Program-made: the position numbers and the translations under genes
The notes under the pieces: generated by a model
Database searches by the model: none
The model's input: the letters and a program-made list of their open reading frames with translations, nothing else
Told to the model about the DNA's origin: nothing
Shown: piece by piece, positions 51,942 through 60,657 of the stretch
Numbering within the stretch: the first letter of the stretch is position 1
Layout: every line of letters begins with the position of its first letter
Assembly: GCF_024158145.1 (NCBI RefSeq)
Contig: NZ_JAMYXM010000003.1
Location: 62,001 to 126,000 of the forward strand
Origin: Notoacmeibacter sp. MSK16QG-6
GTDB taxonomy: Bacteria > Pseudomonadota > Alphaproteobacteria > Rhizobiales > Rhizobiaceae
Direction: 5' to 3'
DNA length: 64,000 nucleotides

Positions 51942-52283
51942 TTATTTCCTCATGAGCAGATCCAACCGATCCTGGATGAGTTGAAGTTGGTCGTCTCGGT
52001 GGGCGCCGGCACTATGTATCTTCTCAGCCGTATCAAGGGTCGCCATAGCGGTTTTTCTGATCGCGGCAATCTCTTTCACATGCTCATCAACCAGGTGTAC
52101 CTTTGCTGAAACCAGCAGCGGGTGGTCGGGAAGATCCCGCGCATCATACGCGACAGGTGTTTTCGGCGGCGACCGGCGCATGAAGACATACGCCAGAAAT
52201 GTGAGAATTGGCGTGACGAAACCCGTACCAATAGCGGTTATGACCGCCGGATTACCCAGAAGATCAATGGCCCACTGCGGCAT
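51942..52283 (-). CDS. Small phage membrane protein (holin-region candidate)
   Basis: A 113-residue protein with one N-terminal transmembrane helix (about 14-35, AVITAIGTGFVTPILTFLAYVF in part) and a cytoplasmic or periplasmic tail with alpha-helical character (HVKEIAAIRKTAMATLDTAEK). It overlaps the preceding membrane gene by 20 bases. Its place at the end of the lysis module makes a holin or holin-regulator role possible, but no family signature is seen. Confidence 0.55.
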   Translation of the reverse strand: MPQWAIDLLGNPAVITAIGTGFVTPILTFLAYVFMRRSPPKTPVAYDARDLPDHPLLVSAKVHLVDEHVKEIAAIRKTAMATLDTAEKIHSAGAHRDDQLQLIQDRLDLLMRK

Positions 52284-52770
52284 AATCAGATTGCTTTCTG
52301 CGTATATCGATGGTGGATCGGATCACACCGGCCGCCTCAAGGACCGTCCAGAACAAATAGCCGATAGCGATCAGAGTCAGGCCTAGTTGCGCAAAGATGA
52401 CGAAGTGCATCCCCTGATAGGCCATTGCGGCTACACCGGCGAACCAGCGCAATCGTGGAGATCTGCTCCACTTACCATTGATGATAGTGCCACAAATTCG
52501 ACCGGCACCTATCGCAACGGCCAGAAGACCCCATAGTGCAATTTCAGAGCTGAGCGGAAAGGCCCTGTAATAGTTCGCATCCATCCCCCCCATGAATAAG
52601 ATCGACAGACCGCGCAGCAAGACCCATGTTCCCATGACGATTTCGACCAGGCGCCATCCGTCACCGTAAAGATACTGCTCCCAAAGGGCATAGATCGAAG
52701 AGCCGATTGTCTGATGTCGAACCTTGACCGGCTCCGCGTCCCGCATTGCAATATTGTTAAGATCTGGCAT
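52264..52770 (-). CDS. Phage multi-span membrane protein (holin-region candidate)
   Basis: A 168-residue protein with four predicted transmembrane helices (starting around VEIVMGTWVLLRGL, EIALWGLLAVAIGAG, MAYQGMHFVIFAQLG and LIAIGYLFWTVLEAAG). It could be the holin or another membrane component; no holin family motif is recognised. The ATG at 52770 avoids overlap with the spanin gene; upstream ATG (52788) and GTG (52806) starts are possible alternatives. It follows the o-spanin gene by 5 bases. Confidence 0.55.
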   Translation of the reverse strand: MPDLNNIAMRDAEPVKVRHQTIGSSIYALWEQYLYGDGWRLVEIVMGTWVLLRGLSILFMGGMDANYYRAFPLSSEIALWGLLAVAIGAGRICGTIINGKWSRSPRLRWFAGVAAMAYQGMHFVIFAQLGLTLIAIGYLFWTVLEAAGVIRSTIDIRRKQSDYAAVGH

Positions 52771-52775
52771 GGCAG

Positions 52776-52988
52776 TCACTTTCGGCATGCCGGTGATCGA
52801 CCGCACGCGCGATTGTTGGAAGCGACTTGCCCCCCGAATAGTGGGTCGGTCCTGGCAATCACCGCCGCCGTCTCAGCTTTCGGCGTCATCATTTGAAACC
52901 CTGCACCTTCAGTCGCAGGCGTGCTCCGGCAGCCCACGAGAAAGTTCAAGGCAAAGATCGCGGCTGCTAAGGTTGGATATTTCCGCAT
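52776..52988 (-). CDS. o-spanin (Rz1-like) lipoprotein
   Basis: A 70-residue protein with a lipoprotein signal MRKYPTLAAAIFALNFLVGC (lipobox LVGC, C20). A short periplasmic tail with two further cysteines follows. The gene is out of frame and overlaps the last third of the i-spanin gene, which is the usual overlapped layout of phage spanins. It would bind the i-spanin and fuse the inner and outer membranes in the last step of lysis. Assignment rests on layout, not on sequence similarity, since spanins vary greatly. Confidence 0.7.
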   Translation of the reverse strand: MRKYPTLAAAIFALNFLVGCRSTPATEGAGFQMMTPKAETAAVIARTDPLFGGQVASNNRACGRSPACRK

Positions 52989-53190
52989 TGTCCTGCTCCA
53001 TCTTCTGGATAAGATCGTGGGCGCGCTCAGCCTCTGCGGCAATTGTTTCGGCGCGCTCCGCTCGCCTGACCGCTGGATCGTCGAAGGTTGCGTCATAAAT
53101 GCCAGCGAGTCCGAGCGTAATGAACGCTCCTGCTGCAAATCCCACGAAGCCAGCGACGGTGCCAGGAAGTGCTCTGAGGAAAACGAGCAT
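52909..53190 (-). CDS. i-spanin (Rz-like) membrane protein
   Basis: A 93-residue protein with one N-terminal transmembrane helix (about 10-30, TVAGFVGFAAGAFITLGLAGI in part) and a charged coiled-coil-prone periplasmic region (AERAETIAAEAERAHDLIQKMEQDNAEI). It ends with a short cysteine-containing tail. The start overlaps the endolysin stop, and the o-spanin gene overlaps its 3' part in a different frame, both typical of Rz/Rz1 pairs. Confidence 0.7.
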   Translation of the reverse strand: MLVFLRALPGTVAGFVGFAAGAFITLGLAGIYDATFDDPAVRRAERAETIAAEAERAHDLIQKMEQDNAEISNLSSRDLCLELSRGLPEHACD

Positions 53191-54491
53191 TATCGAACCC
53201 CCATAATGGCGTCGTCGACACGGGCAATAGCGATCTTCTCGGCCACGACTTTCTGTTCATCGGCGATTTTAGCGGTCTGAGAGGCCACCCGGCTTTGCTT
53301 CCATTCGAAATAGAGAAAGCCGAGAACCGCGACTGCGATCAAAACGGCGATAATCCAAGGGTTCTCCTTCAGAAAATCAAACAGCGCTCCGATAATGGCG
53401 AGCGGTGTACCGCCAGCGATCAGTTTGCCAATCGTGTCGCGGAAATGTTTGCGCGCTAATTCCTTCAACGAATCGGCTTTTTCCTTCACCTCATCTGACC
53501 CGTTGATGGTCCGGCTGCCGCGCTTTCGCAATTCGTCCTCGATAACCTCGGTCGGACGCTTTGTGATTTCTGGTATCTTTGTAGGTGGAAGCGGAGTTTT
53601 TGCCGGCTCTGACTTGTTTCTCTTCAGCGCGGCGCCGATGGCAATCTTGGTCTTGTCACCAACCCATCCATCAACGAGAAGGTCGTGATCGGCCTGGAAC
53701 CGTTTGACGGCCGCCTCAGTCAATGCGCCGAAGATACCGTCGGTGCGCCCAGCGTCGTAGCCCAAAACGTTGAGAGCCTTCTGTAGCGCCTTTACCGCAT
53801 CGCTTCGGTCGCCCCTTTGAAGGATAATGCTGGACTCGATCTGCTTCGTCCGCGGCGGTACCTTCACGTCTGGAGACCACGGCGTATCTCGTTTTTTCTG
53901 CCAATAGGCGAAACGAGAAGCCAGTTTAAGATGATAGCCATTCGCCTCGTAGGCTGCGCCGTTATATCCTCGGGCGAAGGCTCGGAAATCATGGCGGCGT
54001 AATGCCGGAGCGAGTCCAGCATTGATGATGAATGTCACCATCGCGTTGATGTGATGCTCTTCATCCTCCAGGAAGTGACGAACCATTTGTTCGGCTGTCT
54101 CATATCCAGCCAGGCGAGCGTTGAAGCCCATGATCTGACCAAATCCCCACGACGTGGCGCGGATGGCTGCATCTGGATCGATGGAATAAGCGATTGCAAA
54201 CTTTTCGTCGTTCTTCGCGTATCCTCTAGGGTTCCACTTGGGGTACGCGACACCCCTCTTAACTGCGAGATCGCGTTTTTGCCCCGGACCGAGTTCCCGG
54301 TAGAAGATGTGCGGTTCAAACAGCCGCTGGAGAGAGCCGTCCTTCCGAAAACCAGTACCGGATGTCTCGACATCCATGACGGCGTGCAACTCATCTTCAC
54401 CGACACCGATGCGATGCGCGATTTTGGGCAAATCAACGTCATCGAGACGCTTCGCCGGCCCTCGGAAATCTCCAAGAGATTGAATGACCAT
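53190..54491 (-). CDS. Endolysin: N-acetylmuramidase with PG-binding domain and C-terminal membrane anchor
   Basis: A 433-residue lytic enzyme. The N-terminal half (about 15-200) matches the DUF3380/N-acetylmuramidase family: catalytic E42 in MDVETSGTGF, and FEPHIFYREL, ATSWGFGQIMG and INAGLAPALRRHDFRAFARGYNG. A peptidoglycan-binding domain (about 222-285, LQRGDRSDAVKALQKALNVLGYDAG and TEAAVKRFQADHDL) follows. The C-terminal part has a proline-rich linker and a hydrophobic stretch at about 356-396. Fusion to a membrane anchor is unusual. The start ATG follows GGGGACC. Confidence 0.85.
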   Translation of the reverse strand: MVIQSLGDFRGPAKRLDDVDLPKIAHRIGVGEDELHAVMDVETSGTGFRKDGSLQRLFEPHIFYRELGPGQKRDLAVKRGVAYPKWNPRGYAKNDEKFAIAYSIDPDAAIRATSWGFGQIMGFNARLAGYETAEQMVRHFLEDEEHHINAMVTFIINAGLAPALRRHDFRAFARGYNGAAYEANGYHLKLASRFAYWQKKRDTPWSPDVKVPPRTKQIESSIILQRGDRSDAVKALQKALNVLGYDAGRTDGIFGALTEAAVKRFQADHDLLVDGWVGDKTKIAIGAALKRNKSEPAKTPLPPTKIPEITKRPTEVIEDELRKRGSRTINGSDEVKEKADSLKELARKHFRDTIGKLIAGGTPLAIIGALFDFLKENPWIIAVLIAVAVLGFLYFEWKQSRVASQTAKIADEQKVVAEKIAIARVDDAIMGVR

Positions 54492-54636
54492 GATCGGTCC
54501 CCAGTGCTTGTTTTAGAAAGAGTGGAAAGTTCTAGATACTAGGCTGATCGCCATGTGGGTATTGTATCTTCCCTGTCAGACCTCTCATGCTGCAGCCTCG
54601 CCGCCATACTCGCGATCTTGTTCAGATGTTCGGCGG

Positions 54637-54693
54637 TCAGTTGTATGGGGCATTGCTCCGCTGGCGCGCCGAATAGGCACGTTGATTGACCAT
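54637..54693 (-). CDS. Very short open frame with strong ribosome-binding site (possibly a damaged small phage gene)
   Basis: An 18-codon frame (MVNQRAYSARQRSNAPYN) starts 5 bases after AGGAGG, a strong ribosome-binding site. An overlapping second frame, shifted by one base, stays open to 54539 and reads like a protein (PIQLTAEHLNKIASMAARL) but has no start of its own. A single-base change could have split one small gene. Either reading may be chance in this 270-base gap. Confidence 0.3.
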   Translation of the reverse strand: MVNQRAYSARQRSNAPYN

Positions 54694-54764
54694 GATGGCC
54701 TCCTACGATTTCAGTGATACAGTATGAAAATCAAACCGTTGCGCTGGTGGCATCGACCCATGCG

Positions 54765-56426
54765 TCAGGGAGCGATCAGGAAAGCCCCGAAGAACCAGAT
54801 ATTACTTGAAGCGTCGGCGACATTTGCGGCGTCAACCTTACAACGACCGAGGCGCTCGGCTTTGAATTTTCCGCCGCCGGTCAGTGACGTCGCCGCCATC
54901 GAGTTGCGGCTATACTGCACATTGGCCGGCGCACTGGCGCCGGAGTAAAGCGCTCCGGTCGAAACGTCGTAAAACTGGACGGTTATGCTCGTCTTTCCCG
55001 AGTTGGTCACAGCCGCATGATAACGTGGGTTGGTCGATGTGACAGAAGCGCCGTAGGATGAAGCGCACGTTGGATGCGTGATCGTCATTGTACTCACGCC
55101 GTCCCAGGAAACCGTTTGAGGCCCGACATTATCCGAGAGGACGGACGCGCCGTTGGTCTTGCCTGCGATAGGCTGTCGGGCGCCAATGACAAAACCGCCT
55201 TTCGTGCGGCTTATCGTTTTCCAGTCGTCTATACCCGTGTCTTCGCCGTATTTTTCAATCGCAACAACCGATCCTGACGCATCATTATGCGTCTCGGTCG
55301 GATGGGTGACTGTCCATGTGCCTGCCGCCGCATCGTTGACAGCATCCCAATCGCCGCCCTTGGTCCCGAAATAACTGTGGGAGACAGCCCCCGTGCCGGA
55401 CGTTCTGATCCAGAAGGGATGATAGAGAGACAGCAATGCGCTGCTTTTACCAACGGAAGCGCCGAATGTTAATTCGGTGTTGCCATAGCCTTCGTCCGGC
55501 GTGAAAACGAGAGACAGAACTTTCTCGGCGGTGAAGGCGTAATTAAGTTTAATATCTCCGTCTACTTCCTCCACTGGCGTATCTGGATCGAGACCAATCG
55601 GCGTGTGGTTCGCATTATCGAGGACGTACCAGCCAGAATTTTGCGAGTCTTGCCGAAAAATACCGGCAACGAACCGGACCTTCCCCTCCGCGTCGCCTAC
55701 AAATCCGCCGCTGACATATTTGACTTTGACGCCTCCAGCACTTTGAATGTCAAATTCGGTCGCTGCGGGTGCGACGACCTCGAACATAAATCCGCCATCC
55801 AAGAAAACGAACGGCGCTCCGGCAGAGACTTCCGTTGCTCCACCCCCACCAGAATAACTAAATAATGAATTATTATCCGACAGAAAGGTCGAGACATTAG
55901 CCAGACGCAACAGACCAGTAACGGCGAGAGCCGTAGCTGCATATCCTTCCGACTTTAGAGAATGGTGCTTGGCGGAAAAGTCACTAACACCATCCCCGCC
56001 AGCGGCTACACTCACCGGATCGTCTTCGTCGTTATTGGCCCATTCTTCGGCGGCGTCTTTCGCCGCATTGCCCAGCGCGACAACATCAGGCTGCTCAATC
56101 CAGCCCCCCGGCTGGCTGTCGTCTCTAATGCTAAAGAGAAACGGTGATTGATCGGTTGCCAGATAGACGAAGCCTTCGGCTTGGTCATCATAGTTTGAGC
56201 GATCGGCCAGGGTGCCAGTTACGTTTGGGATGATGCCGAAATTGCCCGCCGTCAAGGAGATTTCCGGAAGATCAGCCCCGTCAAGAACGGCCTTCAAATT
56301 TTCGAGCGAAACTCTTGCGGTGGCATCCCTTCCTCCCACGGAGAGATTAACCAAGACGCTTGAGACAACAGCATTGCCGAGCGCGGCCGGGACATTCCCG
56401 GTTGCGACACCAGAATTGATAGCCAT
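54765..56426 (-). CDS. Phage tail fibre / receptor-binding protein candidate
   Basis: A 553-residue protein, rich in G, S, T, A and N with low charge, as in tail fibres. The N-terminal region (about 1-160) has short repeats like LKAVLDGADLPEISL that could attach to the tail tip, and the rest appears beta-rich. No chaperone or collagen-like repeat is seen. It follows the tail-tip gene by 15 bases, the normal position for a fibre gene. Such proteins vary greatly, so the receptor cannot be guessed. Confidence 0.7.
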   Translation of the reverse strand: MAINSGVATGNVPAALGNAVVSSVLVNLSVGGRDATARVSLENLKAVLDGADLPEISLTAGNFGIIPNVTGTLADRSNYDDQAEGFVYLATDQSPFLFSIRDDSQPGGWIEQPDVVALGNAAKDAAEEWANNDEDDPVSVAAGGDGVSDFSAKHHSLKSEGYAATALAVTGLLRLANVSTFLSDNNSLFSYSGGGGATEVSAGAPFVFLDGGFMFEVVAPAATEFDIQSAGGVKVKYVSGGFVGDAEGKVRFVAGIFRQDSQNSGWYVLDNANHTPIGLDPDTPVEEVDGDIKLNYAFTAEKVLSLVFTPDEGYGNTELTFGASVGKSSALLSLYHPFWIRTSGTGAVSHSYFGTKGGDWDAVNDAAAGTWTVTHPTETHNDASGSVVAIEKYGEDTGIDDWKTISRTKGGFVIGARQPIAGKTNGASVLSDNVGPQTVSWDGVSTMTITHPTCASSYGASVTSTNPRYHAAVTNSGKTSITVQFYDVSTGALYSGASAPANVQYSRNSMAATSLTGGGKFKAERLGRCKVDAANVADASSNIWFFGAFLIAP

Positions 56427-56441
56427 GGCTACCCCTCGATC

Positions 56442-59321
56442 TTAGACGATGGTGATTGTTACCGGACCCGCTGCATCGGACGGGTCGGTCGTGTTTGAGA
56501 TGTCAACGGCCCAATACTGCCAGTCTCCCGTACCGGGGCTGTCGGTATAGGTCCGGATAGAGTTGCCGTTTGCCGCGATGTCGGAACCGACTTGCACAGC
56601 ATCATTGAATGTATCGCCGTCCGCCGCACGATAGATGCGAATCCCGGTAATCCTCGTATCATTACCTGCCGTGACAGTAACGGCGACATCACCGGAGCCT
56701 TCATCGGAAAGGCTGATGCCGATGGGCTCGGCAAGCGGCGTGACAGTCAGGTCGGCGACCGTGGCTGTATTGATGGCGGTATATGCTCCTGCCGTTCCCG
56801 CCGACGTTATTCCACGCGCGCGATGCTCAACATCGTCAGCCACACTGAATCCATCTACAACCACCGAGCCGGACGCCACGAAGGTCGTTTCGGTGTTCCA
56901 TGGCGTCGTGCCGGCCAAACGCCAATCGAGTTCGAATGTTGAGGCGCGATAAAGAGATGTTGGGTCGTCTCGAATGACGAAGGTCAGTTCGCCATCCGCC
57001 GATGTGCTGACATCGATAATTTCGGGTACGCCCGGTGCGCCGAGCGGCGCGCTGACCTCATCGCCGACGATTCCAGACCATGGCGGCGGCGTTTCTAGAT
57101 CCGTCTGAATGTCGATTTCAGGCGCGAACGGCACAACGGCATAGGTCGCCGTGTCGTCTTCGCCCGGCTCGACTTCGACCACATAGCCTTCTACTGTTTC
57201 TTCGCCGACCTTGCCGAACAGAATGGTTTCGCCCGCAATCGGCATGTCGTCACCTGCCATGCTCAGAATAGCGACTTCGCCGATACTGCCCGTGACATCG
57301 GTAGTGACCGAGGTTCCATCCTCTAGAAAAAACCGGATTTGATAGCTCTCACCATCTTCGATCAGAACCGGGTCGGTGAGATAAAGCGTGTTGCCGCTGA
57401 TGCCCGCTGCCCGGCTGTAGTAATGCGTGATGTTCAGCGTTTCATGGGATATTCTAACAATGTCCCCGCGCTGAGATTGGCGGAGTGCAACATCTGTTTC
57501 GAAGCGATAGAACTCATCTCGGAAAATGACCTCGTACATGGCCCGGCGCGCTTCGATCCAGACTTCATCCGGGTCTGTCTTTCCTGACAACGGGCGGTCT
57601 TCAATCAGATCGAGACTGGCATTCTCCTTCCCCGGCCACGGTATGACACGGGTGGACAATTGATAATTGTTTGCTGCGTCCAGAAACTCGACCCGGTATC
57701 CATCCGGGTAGCGCGGCCAAATCTTCTCCGCCTGAAAATTACGAACGTTCAGCGGTGAAAAGTGATCGGCCACGAGATTGGACGGACGGTCGATAATCAC
57801 GGACCATCTGTCGCCGTCATATTGCGGTGCGGCGCGGCCAGCGGAACACACCGATGCCATGCGCTCTAGCTGGGATGCCTCATCCTCGAATGTCGTGTCG
57901 TGCTTCAGGCCTTTGGTTGCGCAAAAATCGTGAAAATCGACTAGAGCAGCGTCATCTACGAAGCCCTCCGATACCGGATAGACACCTTCGCCGCCCGTGA
58001 GAACATGGCGATAATGGCTGGCGGGGTTGCTCGTCTCACCTTCCGTCCATGCCGCGCCATCCCAATCCGGCAAAAGACGGGAAGCGACGAGGTTGAAGGC
58101 GTCCAGTGTCCCTTGAAGCTGATGCGTCCCCTTGATGCGAATAGCGATAAGCGTCAGTGGCAAATCGGTGTTGATGGGATATTCGGGACGATGCGACTGA
58201 AGCGACACGAAGGTGATCGTGTCCGGGTCTTCAGGGTTGCCGTCTTCCCTGTTCGTGCGTGTGACCTGGACTTCGTAGCGCCCCCGTACCGGCACATCGA
58301 TAGTGACGGATCGATAGAATGGATCGATGGACTTCTCGCGCGTTGAGACGCTCCGACCCAACGTCCAAGCCGTCTCGCCTTCAATCCGATATTCGACCTT
58401 CCAGCTAACCGTCTTGTGGCTGCTGTCTCCTTCGTCATCGACATTGCGCAGCCCACTCGGAAACGCGACAATGACGGTAAAGGACGTGATATTGCCCGCC
58501 GTGGTGCGCTTGACCGGCGTCGGAACGGCATTGTCCTCGATATTGCCAGCACCATTCGGGTTCCGGTATAGCAACTCAACGCCGTAGCGATTTTCAATGG
58601 TGCTGTCCGTTATCAGCGTCAGATTGCTATCGCCGGGCTGAATGACTTCGTATTCAACATCGTTGAAATCGTCTAAATCGGTATCGCCGATCTTCATTTC
58701 CGTCAGGACGTGCGAACCAAGGCCTACGATGAAGGCGGCGCGGATGTACTGAATGTTGCCAGCGATTTCAGTGTAGGGCTCTACGACATAATCCGGGAAA
58801 ACCCTGATCTTGCCGAGAATGGAGCGGATCGGTTCGTTCCGGCGGGTCTGATTTTGCAGCCCTTCGATCCGATAGATTTCCTTGCGTTCTTTCTGCTTTT
58901 CCTGCTTCGGCGCGAATAGGAGACTGACCAGCAACGAGCCGAGGACCGAAATACCCGTCGCAAGAAGTGATGCGCCTACCGTGCCGAGGGCTGTTGCGCC
59001 GAGAGAGCCGCCAGCGACTGCCGAGGCGACCGACACGGCAGCGCCAATAAGAGAGGCTGGCTCGCCGGGCGTGACGGTGATGCGAACTTCGACGCCGGGC
59101 CTTGTTTTGGTCTTTCGCCACACATCTCGCGAAAGAACGGTCGATCCGCCCTGCGAGGCCAGCGATATGGACAGCCGGTCCTTTGTATCATCGAAATGGC
59201 CCGGAATTGCCTGTCGGATCATGCCTTCTATGGTTTGGCCCGCTGGCACCATGACCGAGCGCGCGCCCTCCGGCCCGAACGGATGCGCAACGGTAACTTT
59301 CACCATCGGTTCGGTCATCAT
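56442..59321 (-). CDS. Tail tip / host specificity protein (GpJ/TipJ-like)
   Basis: A 959-residue central tail protein. It opens with a ubiquitin-like start (KVTVAHPFGPEGARSVMVPAG), then a hydrophobic glycine-rich segment (about 105-145), RRNEPIRSILGKIRVFPDYV, and RVFPDYVVEPYTEIAGN, the typical TipJ/GpJ features. The C-terminal third is made of fibronectin type III-like repeats. The gene overlaps the NlpC/P60 gene by the ATGATGA arrangement. This part of siphophage tails touches the cell surface. Confidence 0.85.
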   Translation of the reverse strand: MMTEPMVKVTVAHPFGPEGARSVMVPAGQTIEGMIRQAIPGHFDDTKDRLSISLASQGGSTVLSRDVWRKTKTRPGVEVRITVTPGEPASLIGAAVSVASAVAGGSLGATALGTVGASLLATGISVLGSLLVSLLFAPKQEKQKERKEIYRIEGLQNQTRRNEPIRSILGKIRVFPDYVVEPYTEIAGNIQYIRAAFIVGLGSHVLTEMKIGDTDLDDFNDVEYEVIQPGDSNLTLITDSTIENRYGVELLYRNPNGAGNIEDNAVPTPVKRTTAGNITSFTVIVAFPSGLRNVDDEGDSSHKTVSWKVEYRIEGETAWTLGRSVSTREKSIDPFYRSVTIDVPVRGRYEVQVTRTNREDGNPEDPDTITFVSLQSHRPEYPINTDLPLTLIAIRIKGTHQLQGTLDAFNLVASRLLPDWDGAAWTEGETSNPASHYRHVLTGGEGVYPVSEGFVDDAALVDFHDFCATKGLKHDTTFEDEASQLERMASVCSAGRAAPQYDGDRWSVIIDRPSNLVADHFSPLNVRNFQAEKIWPRYPDGYRVEFLDAANNYQLSTRVIPWPGKENASLDLIEDRPLSGKTDPDEVWIEARRAMYEVIFRDEFYRFETDVALRQSQRGDIVRISHETLNITHYYSRAAGISGNTLYLTDPVLIEDGESYQIRFFLEDGTSVTTDVTGSIGEVAILSMAGDDMPIAGETILFGKVGEETVEGYVVEVEPGEDDTATYAVVPFAPEIDIQTDLETPPPWSGIVGDEVSAPLGAPGVPEIIDVSTSADGELTFVIRDDPTSLYRASTFELDWRLAGTTPWNTETTFVASGSVVVDGFSVADDVEHRARGITSAGTAGAYTAINTATVADLTVTPLAEPIGISLSDEGSGDVAVTVTAGNDTRITGIRIYRAADGDTFNDAVQVGSDIAANGNSIRTYTDSPGTGDWQYWAVDISNTTDPSDAAGPVTITIV

Positions 59322-59716
59322 GACAGAGCCTCGTGACGATAGAAGCCGACAAGCCGGCGCTCCCATTTGCGGGTGCGGTAGTTTTCAAGGTGCGCCACAT
59401 CGCCGCTTTGCGTGTGGAGCATCGTTCTAGGTCTCACGACGATCCCGACATGATCGGCCGGGAACGCGCCGCGCTTGAACACAGCCACATCAAATGGCTT
59501 CTCTATTTCGACGCGCCGCCAGCAATCCGCCTTGATGCCATCGGCCAGAAGTGAGGACGTTTCCGCTACGTCCAGCGAATATTCGCCGCCATGCACCGGA
59601 ACGGCACACCCGCGATGCGACAAGACGAGATAGACAAGGCCGTAGCAGTCCGCCCCATCCATGCTTCGGCCCCCCGCCTTGAAGGGCAGGGATAGGTAAC
59701 GTTCGTGCCACTTCAT
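59318..59716 (-). CDS. NlpC/P60-family tail assembly peptidase (GpK-like)
   Basis: A 132-residue papain-like peptidase with the catalytic cysteine C24 in MDGADCYGLVYL and the histidine H89 in PADHVGIVV. It matches the phage tail NlpC/P60 subgroup, which acts on peptidoglycan during infection or in tail assembly. It lies between the DUF1833-like tail gene and the tail-tip gene, as in lambda-like order. Confidence 0.88.
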   Translation of the reverse strand: MKWHERYLSLPFKAGGRSMDGADCYGLVYLVLSHRGCAVPVHGGEYSLDVAETSSLLADGIKADCWRRVEIEKPFDVAVFKRGAFPADHVGIVVRPRTMLHTQSGDVAHLENYRTRKWERRLVGFYRHEALS

Positions 59717-60232
59717 CTATCTAAAGAGCGCCGGGAAGCGGTCTTTGGTCATGCGTGGGTACGGCCACGGCAACTCGTGAAGCGCATCGCTTTCGATGGT
59801 GAGCGTCACGTCAGGTTCGAAAGTCGCAGAAACCAGTTCCATGCCGAGAAACTCAGCTTCCAACACGTCCGGCGAACCGGCCAGAACGACGGCAAGAGAT
59901 ACTGAAGCACGACCCTCAACGGCGCGGAGCGCAGCTTTCGATGCGGCGTCCGCCCCCGTGAACGTGATCGCCGATTGCGGTGGGGCGTCGTCCTTGTCTT
60001 CAGGTAGCTTGACGCCCAGCCCAGCAAAAAGGAATGGCGATCCGTCATCCGTCTTCCATGTCGAATAGGTCGCATAGCGAGGCGGGTCGTCGGTTATCCG
60101 TGTTGTCGGATCGGATGACAGGCGGATCGGCGCATCAAGGTCGTCATGGTCGATATAAATGAGAAAGACAGGCAATTCGGTCGTGATCGGTGCGTCAAGC
60201 ATCTGCCGATAGTTGAGCGATACCGTTCTCAT
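59717..60232 (-). CDS. DUF1833-like phage tail protein
   Basis: A 171-residue protein beginning MRTVSLNYRQMLDAPITTELP and containing VFLIYIDHDDLDAPIRL and a VTLTIESDALHELPWPYPRMTK end, which resemble the DUF1833 phage family. It is probably a minor tail component. It overlaps the preceding gene by 4 bases and abuts the NlpC gene. The ATG at 60232 is preferred over the longer frame to 60265. Confidence 0.7.
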   Translation of the reverse strand: MRTVSLNYRQMLDAPITTELPVFLIYIDHDDLDAPIRLSSDPTTRITDDPPRYATYSTWKTDDGSPFLFAGLGVKLPEDKDDAPPQSAITFTGADAASKAALRAVEGRASVSLAVVLAGSPDVLEAEFLGMELVSATFEPDVTLTIESDALHELPWPYPRMTKDRFPALFR

Positions 60233-60657
60233 GGCATTCTCAGAATACGCATGGAGACCTGCCAATCGACGCCCCTTGGAGCGTAGGATGGCAACCCGCC
60301 TTCGTCGAACATCGCGATCATGTAAGCCGACAACAGAATGGTATTCCCATCACCGTCTGTGATGACCTGGCCGTTATTTGTGAGCATCGGAATCTCATGG
60401 CGCGACCAGTCCGGCATAATGAAGAAATCATTGCCCTCGTCCAGTTCATCATTGACAAATCGCTCGATCCGCGCGCGTTGATTGTTCGTCACATCAAGGA
60501 TTAGGGCGATCGTATCGACAACGCGGGAACGGCGTTTTCGCGACAGAGGTGGCCCGTCATCCGGCATGAACAGACGTCGTCCCTCGCCATTCTCTTCGCG
60601 AAAACCGTTTCGCGCGGGACGTGGCAGTTCCTCTTCGGGCCAGATTGCGAGCGCCAT
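60229..60657 (-). CDS. Phage tail protein of unknown family
   Basis: A 142-residue protein (MALAIWPEEELPRPARNGF start, SRVVDTIALILDVTNNQRARIERFVNDEL in part, GVDWQVSMRILRMP end). Position between tape measure and DUF1833 gene suggests a minor tail protein of the GpM/GpL type. It overlaps both neighbours by 4 bases (ATGA). A longer frame into the tape-measure gene has an arginine-rich unreal N terminus and was dropped. Confidence 0.65.
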   Translation of the reverse strand: MALAIWPEEELPRPARNGFREENGEGRRLFMPDDGPPLSRKRRSRVVDTIALILDVTNNQRARIERFVNDELDEGNDFFIMPDWSRHEIPMLTNNGQVITDGDGNTILLSAYMIAMFDEGGLPSYAPRGVDWQVSMRILRMP

